Of a stretch of 64,000 nt of DNA, positions 17,714-26,200 are shown piece after piece; the first letter of the stretch is position 1, and each line of letters opens with the position of its first letter. The position numbers and the translations under genes were made by a program. The DNA is taken from the NCBI RefSeq assembly GCF_018613415.1, contig NZ_JAGGQG010000002.1, forward strand, positions 1,087,908 to 1,151,907, written 5' to 3'. The notes beneath the pieces are model-generated. The model made no database searches. It was not told where the DNA came from and saw nothing but the letters and a program-made list of their open reading frames with translations. Source of the stretch: Bacillus sp. ISL-18. Lineage in GTDB: Bacteria > Bacillota > Bacilli > Bacillales > Cytobacillaceae.

Positions 17714-17748
17714 AAAGACGGGGGGTCTTAATACTCCTCGTCTTTCCA
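17714..17748 (+). terminator. imperfect hairpin between the phosphoesterase and HupE genes
   Basis: AAAGACG-GG / CC-CGTCTTT with internal mismatches, followed by CC rather than a T-run. It may be a leaky terminator or a processing hairpin, so the downstream gene could be partly co-transcribed. Confidence 0.4.
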
Positions 17749-17783
17749 TTATCTAAATTAACAAAGAAATGGACGTTGATACT

Positions 17784-18839
17784 ATGAAAAAAATACTAGT
17801 TCCTTTATTGCTCATTCTTCTTGCATTAAATTCACTTTGGTCCAATACCGCTTGCGCACATACAAATAACAGTGAGGGTTTTTCCACTATAAATGTCAAG
17901 GATAAAACACTGGATTATGAATTGAAACTGGATTTAGAAGAGCTTGGGCATGCCTTAAATAAGGCAACGGATGAAAAGGAATTAATTAATCACAAGGTTC
18001 TGCAAAAATATATAAATTCTCATATAAAGCTTTATGCGGACAGCGAGCTGGTAGAGGGCAGCCTGTTAGAAACGAATATAGAAACGATTAATGAGCGTCC
18101 GTTTGCGGGAATTAATTTGGCGTATAAGATCGGGCATAAACCTGAAAAACTTGTGGTTGAGTATAATATGTTTATGGATGATTCCGACCCAAGCCACGCG
18201 AACTATGCAACCATTAAAATGGATGGGGAACAACAAGAAAAGGTTTTAACCTTCGAATCAAGAGAAATGGAAATTGGTGAAATAAGCTTCTTGCAAAATG
18301 TTAAACAGTTTTTAATTCTTGGATTAAAACATATTTTCACAGGTTATGATCATATTCTGTTTGTCATTAGTTTGCTATTTGGGGCAAAAACGATCCGTCA
18401 TATCCTCTCTTTAATTACAGCTTTTACAGTAGCACATAGTATCACTTTGGCTTTGGCAACTTTTGATATTGTCCAGCTTCCTAGTAGATTTGTAGAATCG
18501 GCTATCGCTCTAAGCATTATTTATGTGGCACTCATAAATATTTTTAATCAGGACTCGAATCACCAGCCATGGCTTGCGTTTGCCTTTGGTTTAATCCATG
18601 GCTTTGGTTTTGCGGGGATTCTTTCAGAAATGAGATTAGATACGGGTCATCTGGCAGCGTCATTACTTTCTTTTAATATCGGGATTGAAATGGGCCAACT
18701 TTTAATTGTCTGTCTAGCTTTCCCATTAATTTTGTGGATTAGGAAATTAACCTTGAGACCGATAAAATGGGTTATCCCTGGAACTTCGGCAGCAATCTTA
18801 GCCTTCGGTCTTGTATGGTTTATACAGCGTGCTTTTTAA
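17784..18839 (+). CDS. HupE/UreJ family membrane protein
   Basis: A 351-aa protein with an N-terminal signal sequence (MKKILVPLLLILLALNSLWSNTACA). An extracytoplasmic domain to about residue 165 follows, then a six- to seven-TM HupE/UreJ_2 domain. The family motif is LKHIFTGYDHILFVISLL, with further conserved His in TVAHSITL and GLIHGFGFAG. HupE/UreJ proteins are linked to nickel or cobalt handling in other bacteria, but many Firmicutes members have no known substrate. I prefer ATG 17784; ATG 17769 lacks an RBS. It follows the PhoP-controlled phosphoesterase by 89 bp, so Pho co-regulation is possible. Confidence 0.8.
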   Translation: MKKILVPLLLILLALNSLWSNTACAHTNNSEGFSTINVKDKTLDYELKLDLEELGHALNKATDEKELINHKVLQKYINSHIKLYADSELVEGSLLETNIETINERPFAGINLAYKIGHKPEKLVVEYNMFMDDSDPSHANYATIKMDGEQQEKVLTFESREMEIGEISFLQNVKQFLILGLKHIFTGYDHILFVISLLFGAKTIRHILSLITAFTVAHSITLALATFDIVQLPSRFVESAIALSIIYVALINIFNQDSNHQPWLAFAFGLIHGFGFAGILSEMRLDTGHLAASLLSFNIGIEMGQLLIVCLAFPLILWIRKLTLRPIKWVIPGTSAAILAFGLVWFIQRAF

Positions 18840-18850
18840 GTTGGTGAAAC

Positions 18851-18900
18851 ATCGATTCCTTCACTGAGTGGAGGAATCGATTTAGTTCGGGTGTTTTTTT
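18851..18900 (+). terminator. hairpin terminator after the HupE gene
   Basis: ATCGATTCCT (18851-18860) / AGGAATCGAT (18872-18881), extended by CACT/GTGG pairs. The T-run TTTTTTT comes about 12 nt after the stem. Confidence 0.5.
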
Positions 18901-18952
18901 TAAGGGAAAATATCAAAATCCTCAAACCTTAATTAATCAAGACTACCAGACA

Positions 18953-19723
18953 TTATTGGAGTTCAAAGTGCCGGCTGATCGCTTGACAAGTATGAATCAG
19001 GGCCGCCGCTAGTCTTTCTTCATGGCCATAAAAACGAGTGGATGGGAGCGGAATCGAGACAGCGCTTATATTCCCCATGCGATCAACAACCGCTGCGCCC
19101 ACTGCACAAATCCCTAGAATATGCTCTTCCCTTACAAAACTGACTCCTTTTATCCGAACTTGTTCTAACTCCCTTAACAGCTCAGTCCGGCTTGTGATGG
19201 TATGTTCCGTATACTGTTGCAGGTGTTCAGGCAACAAATTTTCTACCTTAGCTAAAGGCAGAGAGGCGAGGATGGCCTTCCCGTTTGCTGTACAATGAAG
19301 TGGAAAAGACGCCCCAGGCTGTGAAGTTGCTTGCAATGGATGTGGCGCAATAATTTGATCAACAAAAAGCACCTTCCCATTGTCTAGTACGGAAAGGTCT
19401 ACTGTTTCATTAATTTGATTGGATAATTCTATTAAAAATGGCCTGATTTCTTCTCGTAAATCACTATGAACAGCACCTGCAAGCATCGCAATCTCAGGTC
19501 CAAGGCGGAAACCGCCTTTTACAGACGCGGAAGCAATAAACCTTTCTTGTTCGAGTGTTGTAACAATTCTTTGAACTGTTGATCTGGCCATGCCCACTTC
19601 TTTCGCAATTTGCGATAAGCTTAATCCTTTTGGATGAGCTCTAAGAGTCCTCAAGATTTTAGCAGCACGAGAAATTACTTGTACATTAGCTGCCTTAGAT
19701 TGATCCTGGTTATCATTTGTCAT
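18953..19723 (-). CDS. IclR family transcriptional regulator
   Basis: A 256-aa regulator. The N-terminal winged HTH reads LSQIAKEVGMARSTVQRIVTTLEQERFI. The C-terminal IclR effector domain has LRPFLIELSNQINETVDLSVL and the CTANGKAILASLP motif. RBS GAAAGGAAAA precedes the ATG. It is divergently transcribed from two Gfo/Idh/MocA dehydrogenase genes, and the shared intergenic region carries a clear promoter with candidate operators. It is therefore the likely regulator of those genes, probably a repressor relieved by a sugar-derived or acid ligand. Confidence 0.88.
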   Translation of the reverse strand: MTNDNQDQSKAANVQVISRAAKILRTLRAHPKGLSLSQIAKEVGMARSTVQRIVTTLEQERFIASASVKGGFRLGPEIAMLAGAVHSDLREEIRPFLIELSNQINETVDLSVLDNGKVLFVDQIIAPHPLQATSQPGASFPLHCTANGKAILASLPLAKVENLLPEHLQQYTEHTITSRTELLRELEQVRIKGVSFVREEHILGICAVGAAVVDRMGNISAVSIPLPSTRFYGHEERLAAALIHTCQAISRHFELQ

Positions 19724-19815
19724 ATGTATGTTTTCCTTTCACTGATATATCCTTTTTTTTCTATCAATTCCATTTTATACTAATACCTGTATAAGGGAAG
19801 AATAGTACATAGTTA

Positions 19816-19886
19816 TTGACTAGTATTTTAATCTTTCATTATAATGAGTATAACCATTATGTGATACAAGTGTACCACTATGTGGT
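19816..19886 (+). promoter_or_regulatory. promoter with phased IclR-type operators
   Basis: Near-consensus sigma-A promoter TTGACT (19816-19821), 18-nt spacer, TATAAT (19840-19845). Immediately downstream are ACCATTATGTGAT (19853-19865) and ACCACTATGTGGT (19874-19886). They match at 11 of 13 positions and start 21 bp (two helical turns) apart. The second has perfect ACCAC/GTGGT arms. The position at +1 to +35 suits roadblock repression. Confidence 0.65.
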
Positions 19887-19998
19887 TAAAAATAAAAATT
19901 TTTCAATTACTGTCTCCATTTAAGATTATTTGTTTTTGGGGTAATTTCCTAGATTGATATATTGTGGCAATAATAATTCTTAAAAAGAGGGAATTTAG

Positions 19999-21162
19999 AT
20001 GAGTATTGTTAAAATTGGTGTGATTGGAATTGGAAATATGGGCAGCTCACATGTGCAAATGTTGAGCGAAGGACAAATTAAAGGAGCACAGTTAACTGCC
20101 GTTTGCAGCAGCAACGATAGCCGAATTGACTGGGTAAAGAACCATACAAAGGGAGAGGTAAGGGTTTTTAAAAATGTCGAGTCTTTTTTAAATGAATCAG
20201 CAATTGATGCTGTCCTCATTGCAACCCCGCATTACAGTCATCCGGAGCTAGCTATAAAAGCCTTTGCAAAAGGAAAACATGTGATGATTGAAAAACCAGC
20301 TGGGGTTTATACCAAAAATGTGCTGGAAATGAATGCTGCAGCATTAAAAAGTGGAAAAGTATTCAGTATCATGTATAACCAAAGGGCTAATCCACTTTAT
20401 CAAAAAGTACGCGAACTTATTCAATCAGATCAACTGGGTGAAATTAAGCGGACCAATTGGATCGTTACCGATTCGTACCGTCCACAAAGCTATTATGATT
20501 CAAGTAAATGGAGAGCTACCTGGAAAGGTGAAGGTGGCGGGGTCCTCTTAAATCAGGCCCTTCACCAATTAGATCTTTGGCAGTGGACGACAGGTTATAT
20601 GCCAAAGCGCATTCGTGCCATAACCAGTCTTGGAAAATATCATGATATTGAAGTGGAAGATGATGTAACCGCCTTTGTGGAATATGAAAATGGGGCAACA
20701 GGTGTGTTTATTGCATCTACTGGAGAGGCTCCTGGTACAAATCGTTTTGAGATTGTCGGAGATCGTGGGAAAATCGTCATTGAAAATGAAGAACTTATCT
20801 TTTACCAATTAAGCGAATCAGAACGTGAATTTAATTCTTCGTACACAGGCGGATTTGGTCAGCCTCCATGTGAAAAAATTGAGATTCCCGTCAAATGTGA
20901 TAATGGTAATCATGCTATCATTGTTCAAAACTGGATTGAGGCCATCCTTAAGGGTACACCTTTACTTTCACCTGGGGAAGATGGTGTCAAGGCGCTAGAA
21001 ATTTCAAATGGTATCTACTTATCTTCATGGTTAAACGAAACGGTTGATTTGCCCGTAGACGCAGACCTTTATTATGAAAAATTACAGAAGAAAATCCATT
21101 CTTCCTCTTTTAAGAAAAAGCATGTGACAAATACGATATTAGATGTCAGTGGGACGCATTAA
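19999..21162 (+). CDS. Gfo/Idh/MocA family oxidoreductase
   Basis: A 387-aa NAD(P)-dependent sugar or cyclitol dehydrogenase. The Rossmann motif GIGNMGSSHVQML is at the N-terminus, the EKPAG motif with the family Lys lies near residue 97, and the C-terminal beta-sheet domain is GGGVLLNQALHQLDLWQW. RBS AAAGAGGG precedes the ATG. It is the first gene of a two-gene unit with a second family member 43 bp downstream. The paired dehydrogenases suggest a two-step oxidation/epimerisation of a sugar derivative. The substrate is not identifiable. Confidence 0.88.
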   Translation: MSIVKIGVIGIGNMGSSHVQMLSEGQIKGAQLTAVCSSNDSRIDWVKNHTKGEVRVFKNVESFLNESAIDAVLIATPHYSHPELAIKAFAKGKHVMIEKPAGVYTKNVLEMNAAALKSGKVFSIMYNQRANPLYQKVRELIQSDQLGEIKRTNWIVTDSYRPQSYYDSSKWRATWKGEGGGVLLNQALHQLDLWQWTTGYMPKRIRAITSLGKYHDIEVEDDVTAFVEYENGATGVFIASTGEAPGTNRFEIVGDRGKIVIENEELIFYQLSESEREFNSSYTGGFGQPPCEKIEIPVKCDNGNHAIIVQNWIEAILKGTPLLSPGEDGVKALEISNGIYLSSWLNETVDLPVDADLYYEKLQKKIHSSSFKKKHVTNTILDVSGTH

Positions 21163-21205
21163 GATGAAAGATATAGAATTTTACGTAGAGAAGGGGAAGA
21201 TATCT

Positions 21206-22183
21206 ATGAAATTTGAAAAAGTACGTTGGGGTATTATTGGATGCGGTGATGTAACGGAAGTGAAAAGTGGACCAGCATTCCAAAAAATCAGGCATTCAGA
21301 GTTGGTCGCCGTGATGAGAAGAACTAGTAAACTTGCAAAAGACTATGCGGAAAGACACCATGTTCCAAAATGGTACGAAGATGCTGATGCGCTTATTAAC
21401 GATCCAGATGTGGATGCAGTCTATATTGCGACACCACCGAGTTCACATAAAGATTATGCAATAAAAGTCGCAAAGGCTGGCAAACCAGTTTATGTAGAAA
21501 AGCCAATGGCACTTAATTTTGCTGAGTGTAATGAAATGATTGCTGCTTGCAAGGCAGCTGGTGTTCCTTTATATGTAGCTTACTACCGTAGAGCGCTGCC
21601 TCGTTTTGTAAAAATAAAAGAGTTGTTGGAGACGAAAGCAATCGGAGATGTTCGTTTCGTCTCGACGACGCAGTATCAAAAAGTATCTGAAAATGTAAAG
21701 GATTCACAAACTCTCCCATGGAGGGTTCAGCCTGAATTGTCAGGAGGAGGACTATTTTTCGATTTGGCTAGTCATACACTCGACTTATTAGATTTCTTAC
21801 TGGGGCCAATTAAGGAGGCGCAAGGTTTTTCTTCCAATCAAGCAGGTTATTATCGTGCGGAAGATATCGTCACAGGGACGTATCGATTTGAATCTGGGGT
21901 CCACGGTGTTGGAAACTGGTGTTTTTCTGCGTTTGAAGATGTGGATGTGAATGAAATCGTCGGCAGTAAAGGGAAAATTACTTTTTCCACTTTTGGAAAT
22001 GAGCCCATTATGTTAACGACATCTAGTGGAACAGAGCAATGGAGTTTTGACCCGCCGATGCATGTCCATCAATACCTTGTAGAAACCATTGTGGCTGAAT
22101 TAACAGTAGAGAGCAGCCAGTGCCCAAGTACGGGAGTGACCGGTGCAAGAACCAATTGGGTGATGGGTGAGATTGCTTACTAG
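21206..22183 (+). CDS. Gfo/Idh/MocA family oxidoreductase (second)
   Basis: A 325-aa NAD(P)-dependent dehydrogenase. Rossmann motif GIIGCGDVTEV, catalytic-site motif VEKPMALN, and GGGLFFDLASHTLDLLDF in the C-terminal domain. The start is ATG 21206 with AAGGGGAAGA just upstream; earlier in-frame codons would overlap the preceding gene and lack an RBS. It is only distantly similar to its neighbour, so the pair probably act on different intermediates of one pathway. A tandem repeat array follows immediately after its stop codon. Confidence 0.88.
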   Translation: MKFEKVRWGIIGCGDVTEVKSGPAFQKIRHSELVAVMRRTSKLAKDYAERHHVPKWYEDADALINDPDVDAVYIATPPSSHKDYAIKVAKAGKPVYVEKPMALNFAECNEMIAACKAAGVPLYVAYYRRALPRFVKIKELLETKAIGDVRFVSTTQYQKVSENVKDSQTLPWRVQPELSGGGLFFDLASHTLDLLDFLLGPIKEAQGFSSNQAGYYRAEDIVTGTYRFESGVHGVGNWCFSAFEDVDVNEIVGSKGKITFSTFGNEPIMLTTSSGTEQWSFDPPMHVHQYLVETIVAELTVESSQCPSTGVTGARTNWVMGEIAY

Positions 22184-22191
22184 TTACTTAC

Positions 22192-22577
22192 TCTATTGAT
22201 GACTCTTATGGATTATTTTTGAGGAAGACGGTCGACAATAGGAAACTCTTGACGACTCTGATAGATTATTTTTGAGGTAGAAGGTCGACAATAGGAGCTC
22301 TTGACCACTCAGATGAATTATTTTTGAGGTAGAAGGTCGACAATAGGAGCTCTTGACGACCCAGATGATTTATTTTTGAGGAAGACGGTCGACAATTGGC
22401 ACTCTTGACGACTCTGATAGATTATTTTTGAGGTAGAAGGTCGACAATAAGCACTCTTGACGACTCGGATGAATTCTTTTTGATCCTGACGGTAGTCAAT
22501 AGACTCACTTGACGACCCTGCTGAATTCTTTTAGAGCCAGACAGTCGTCAATAAGTTCTATTGACGACTCTAATTTT
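22192..22577. repeat. tandem array of 52-bp palindrome-bearing repeats (array 1)
   Basis: Seven left arms and eight right arms recur at 52-bp steps (the first step is 53). The GAGG anchor or its equivalent falls at 22221, 22274, 22326, 22378, 22430, 22482 and 22534. Each unit holds GTCGACAA, a 9-nt loop (10 in the first), then TTGACGAC, followed by an AT-rich spacer ending ATTATTTTTGAGG. Most copies carry one A/A mismatch in the stem; the last is fully complementary (GTCGTCAATA / TATTGACGAC). It fills the gap between the dehydrogenase pair and doxX. It does not encode a protein, since 52 is not a multiple of 3. Confidence 0.92.
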
Positions 22578-22583
22578 TCTTCA

Positions 22584-23003
22584 TCATTTAAGGTTAAAAA
22601 ACAAAACATAGTCACCAGGACCGATTAGAGCAACGCCAATAACAGCAGCAATTAACACAAGATTATATTCAAATCCATTGTTGGTCATCCAGTAGCCATT
22701 TTTTCCATGAACAGTAAAAATAGCATCAATCATCACAATCACAATCATGATTGCACCAAGCCAAGTACGAAAACCAGCGGCAAAAAGTAATCCGCCTATC
22801 AACTCAAATAGGCCCGCCAAAGTCGCCCAAACCTTGGCTCCCTTTTCGAGACCAAGTGTTTCAAGCCAGTTTCCCATACCCGCTATACCAGGGCCGCCAA
22901 ACCAGCCAAATAACTTTTGTGCACCATGCCCAAAAAAGGTTAGCCCGATCACGAGCCGAATAAGTAACAGCCCGATATTAACCAGTGCCATATTTTCAGT
23001 CAT
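22584..23003 (-). CDS. DoxX family membrane protein
   Basis: A 139-aa protein with four TM helices. Family hallmarks are RLVIGLTFFGHGAQKLFGWFGGPG near the N-terminus, LFELIGGLLFAAGF in the middle and a final hydrophobic helix LVLIAAVIGVALIGPG. DoxX proteins are small membrane proteins, some forming quinone-linked or redox complexes; most bacterial members are uncharacterised. RBS AAGAAGG precedes the ATG. It is monocistronic on the minus strand, abutting the repeat array at its 3' end. Confidence 0.85.
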   Translation of the reverse strand: MTENMALVNIGLLLIRLVIGLTFFGHGAQKLFGWFGGPGIAGMGNWLETLGLEKGAKVWATLAGLFELIGGLLFAAGFRTWLGAIMIVIVMIDAIFTVHGKNGYWMTNNGFEYNLVLIAAVIGVALIGPGDYVLFFNLK

Positions 23004-23173
23004 ATTATACCTTCTTCCGCCTTATGTAATTTCAAAAAAAGTGTCGAAAAGAAATGGATATCTTATTTTGGCTAATTAATCCAATTCTTATTCTAGTCTA
23101 GTTGTTAGATTACTATTTAATCAACCAAAAGACTAGAGTAAAAAGACCTCATCTTTTCCCAATTAAATACATG

Positions 23174-23206
23174 AAAAAAGATCTGCCGCACCTGGCAGAC
23201 CTCTTT
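23174..23206 (-). terminator. terminator of the amylopullulanase gene
   Basis: On the minus strand, AGGTCTGCC / GGCAGATCT around a 6-nt loop, followed by TTTTTTC, just past the stop codon. Confidence 0.75.
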
Positions 23207-23211
23207 CTATC

Positions 23212-26200
23212 CTAATTTTTCACTTCACTTATGGTTTGTCCTGAGACATCAATCAAATAGTTCTTCGTATTTTTATTAATGGATCCGCCATCACCTTTAA
23301 AAATTGTTGACTTTGTTTCGGTAGAAGGCTCGATGTGAACAGGTACAGAAGTTTGACCTGCTTGGAGTGTGAAGGATTGTGTGAAATTCATATCCTTGCC
23401 CACTGCCACTTTTTCTCCATTGATAGTCAAGTCTGAGCCTTTAATCGCATTTCCAGTTACCGTCATCGTTGAACCATTCACATTGATTTGACTTAAGACT
23501 AATGGCATATCAATCCAGCGCAGGATGGTGTCTTGGACAACCATTTTATTGTTGCCTTGATTGGTAATGACAATCTTCATATCCGTTCCTTGGGCACCAT
23601 ACCCATAGTAACTAATATCGTCATCCGAAGGATCGTTTGGAGTATGGTCTGTTAAACCTTCCTGATCCCAAGAATTGTTTTTTACATATTTATAGGTGAG
23701 TTCGGTTCCTTCTTCTAACTCCATCGTATATTCCCAATCCGGTGTAACCGCACCATTGCGGCTCATCGACCAAGCGCCTGTATTCCATCCATTTAGGCTG
23801 CCAGGTATATTGACTTGAGCGGACAATGGAGTGTAATCCGGTGCATGCACCTTAAAGGTCACTTGAACCATGACAATTTCCGGTGTCACGCTAACGGTGT
23901 TTGAATCTACATAATTACCAGCCTGGTCAAAGACACGGATTTGGTACTTATAGTCCGTGCCATTTGCTACCTGATAATCACGGAAAGAGGTAACATCCCC
24001 ATTTAATGTGGTTAGAACTTGGCCGTCTCGGTAGATGAGCGTTTTAAATGGCTGATCTGGATCCGATAGTTTCCAGGTTAAGTTAACCTGACCAGACTCT
24101 TTTACTGGTGTATCCAATACAACTTGTTTAGCAGGTGGAGTGGTATCAGACGTACTTTGAGTATAGGTCACTTCTCTTGTAGTGGAGTAAACCCAGGTTG
24201 TTCCTAGGTCCGGCGTAAAGGCCATCCGGTATTCATACGTGCCCGCTTCAAATGCCGTGAAGTTTCCTTGAAATTCATTTGCCACGCCATCTTGTGTCTG
24301 GCCATTATATAGGGCAGGGGAGGATTGCCATTCTGTTTGTCCTTTTAGCCTTACTTGAAGCTGAGCTGTCACTCCTTCAGCTGCTCCTGTTTCTGTCGCG
24401 CCAGACAAGTAAAAAGTTGCTTTTACAGTTGAGGATTGAGCAAGATTCAGTTCACTTTTTTCTAATCCAGTTAGATCTTTGATGCTGGCCTTCGACACAT
24501 CGAAATGAGGGACTAACCCAGAAGTGGTAACAGGGACAGATTCATTCCCATTTCCATCCACAGATGTAACAGCAAAATAATAGGTTCGGCCATTATCTAA
24601 GTTAGATATGGTGACAGATGGATCAGTTGTTTCTTGTACTTTTGTCCATAAGCCGCCAGAGACTGTCGATTGATAAACAGTGTAGTGGGCACTGGTTCCT
24701 GACCAGTTTAACATCACCTTTTTTGAACCTGCTGTTCCGGTTAGAGCTTTTACGGAAACTGGCTTCTTGACTTCATTAACTGATACTAGCATACGGCCTG
24801 ATTCAGCCGGTACAGTTAAGCTCAATTTTCCATCCTTTGTAGCAGCTTCATATTTCTTATTTAATTGATCAACAAAACGAAGACCATTCCCTAGCAGTTC
24901 TTTTGTATCGATCTCGACCGTTTGAGCGTTTTTCCCTCTATTAATGATGACAAGGCCGGACTTTGCTTCTTTTGTCCGGACATAGGCTAATACATCGCCT
25001 TTAGCATAAATGTGGTGTAAATCCCCATAAGCAAATAGGTCGGCATTTTCTTTCCGGATTTGACCAATTTTTTGATAATGGGCAATAAGGGACTTATCTT
25101 CCTTGCCCCAAGGATAGGTCCTGCGGTCATCTGGATCCTTCGATCCTGTCTGGCCTGCTTCATCTCCATAATAAATGGTCGGTGCTCCTGGATAGCCCAT
25201 TTGAAGGATGGAAGCCAGCTTCAGTCGCTTAACACCTTCATCATAATTATAGTTCGGGTCTTGTTCTGCCCGGTAATACGTATCTGTTCCATTGCCTAAC
25301 AGAAAAATGGCCCGAGCTGTATCATGTGATCCCATTAGGTTCATAAGGGCATAAAACGCTTCTTTTGGATAGTCCTCTTGTACAGCGAGAAGGGTGTTCT
25401 CCGCATTAGCAGCGTTACCGTTTTTTAAGTAATCCAAAATGGCCCCGCGGAACCGATAGTTCATAACTGAATCATATTGATCTCCCAAGAAATACTTGGA
25501 TGCATCATCCCAAATTTCACCTAAAATAAGGGGTTCTTCCTCTTTTTGAAGTGTTTTTCCCGCACCGGTCATCGCCTTGGATTTCATTTGCTTGCGGAAT
25601 TCCTGCCAGAAGGAGCTGTCCACTTCATTGGCTACATCGAGACGCCAGCCAGAGGAACCTTGATCAATCCACGATTTTGCAACGGAATCTTTGTCATAAA
25701 AAATATAATTCGCTAATTGTGTATTGTTTAGCTCACTTGGGTGGTCGACCTTCGCACCGTCCACTGATTTAAACACTGGTAGACTGTCATATCCCCACCA
25801 GTCATCATATTTATAATGCTGACCTGTTGAAACGCCGTTAACTTTTTCGTTGTCTACCTTTTCGTTTTTGATATCGAACCAGTTTTCAAAGCCGTAGGGA
25901 CTAAAGGTTTGGCCTTCGGCTAGAAATTGCTTCTTAGCCTTATCCTTGGCTGCTGTTTCGGTCATCTTTTCTTGATTCATCAAGTCATAAATACGGGACC
26001 AATATTCATATGCACCAACGGTTTTATATTTATTGTAGCGGTCAAAATAGATGGAATCGTCGGAAACATGGTTAAAGACCCCGTCTAAAATAAGATGCAT
26101 ATGACGTTTTGATAATTCCTTTGCAAAATCCGCGAATTCTTTCTGCGTCCCAAACATCGGATCGACTTGTTTATAATCAGTAGCATCGTATTTATGGTTG

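Noticed and set aside
22192-22577. CRISPR array
   Set aside because: The whole 52-bp unit is conserved, including the stretch between arms. There are no unique spacers, no leader and no cas genes.
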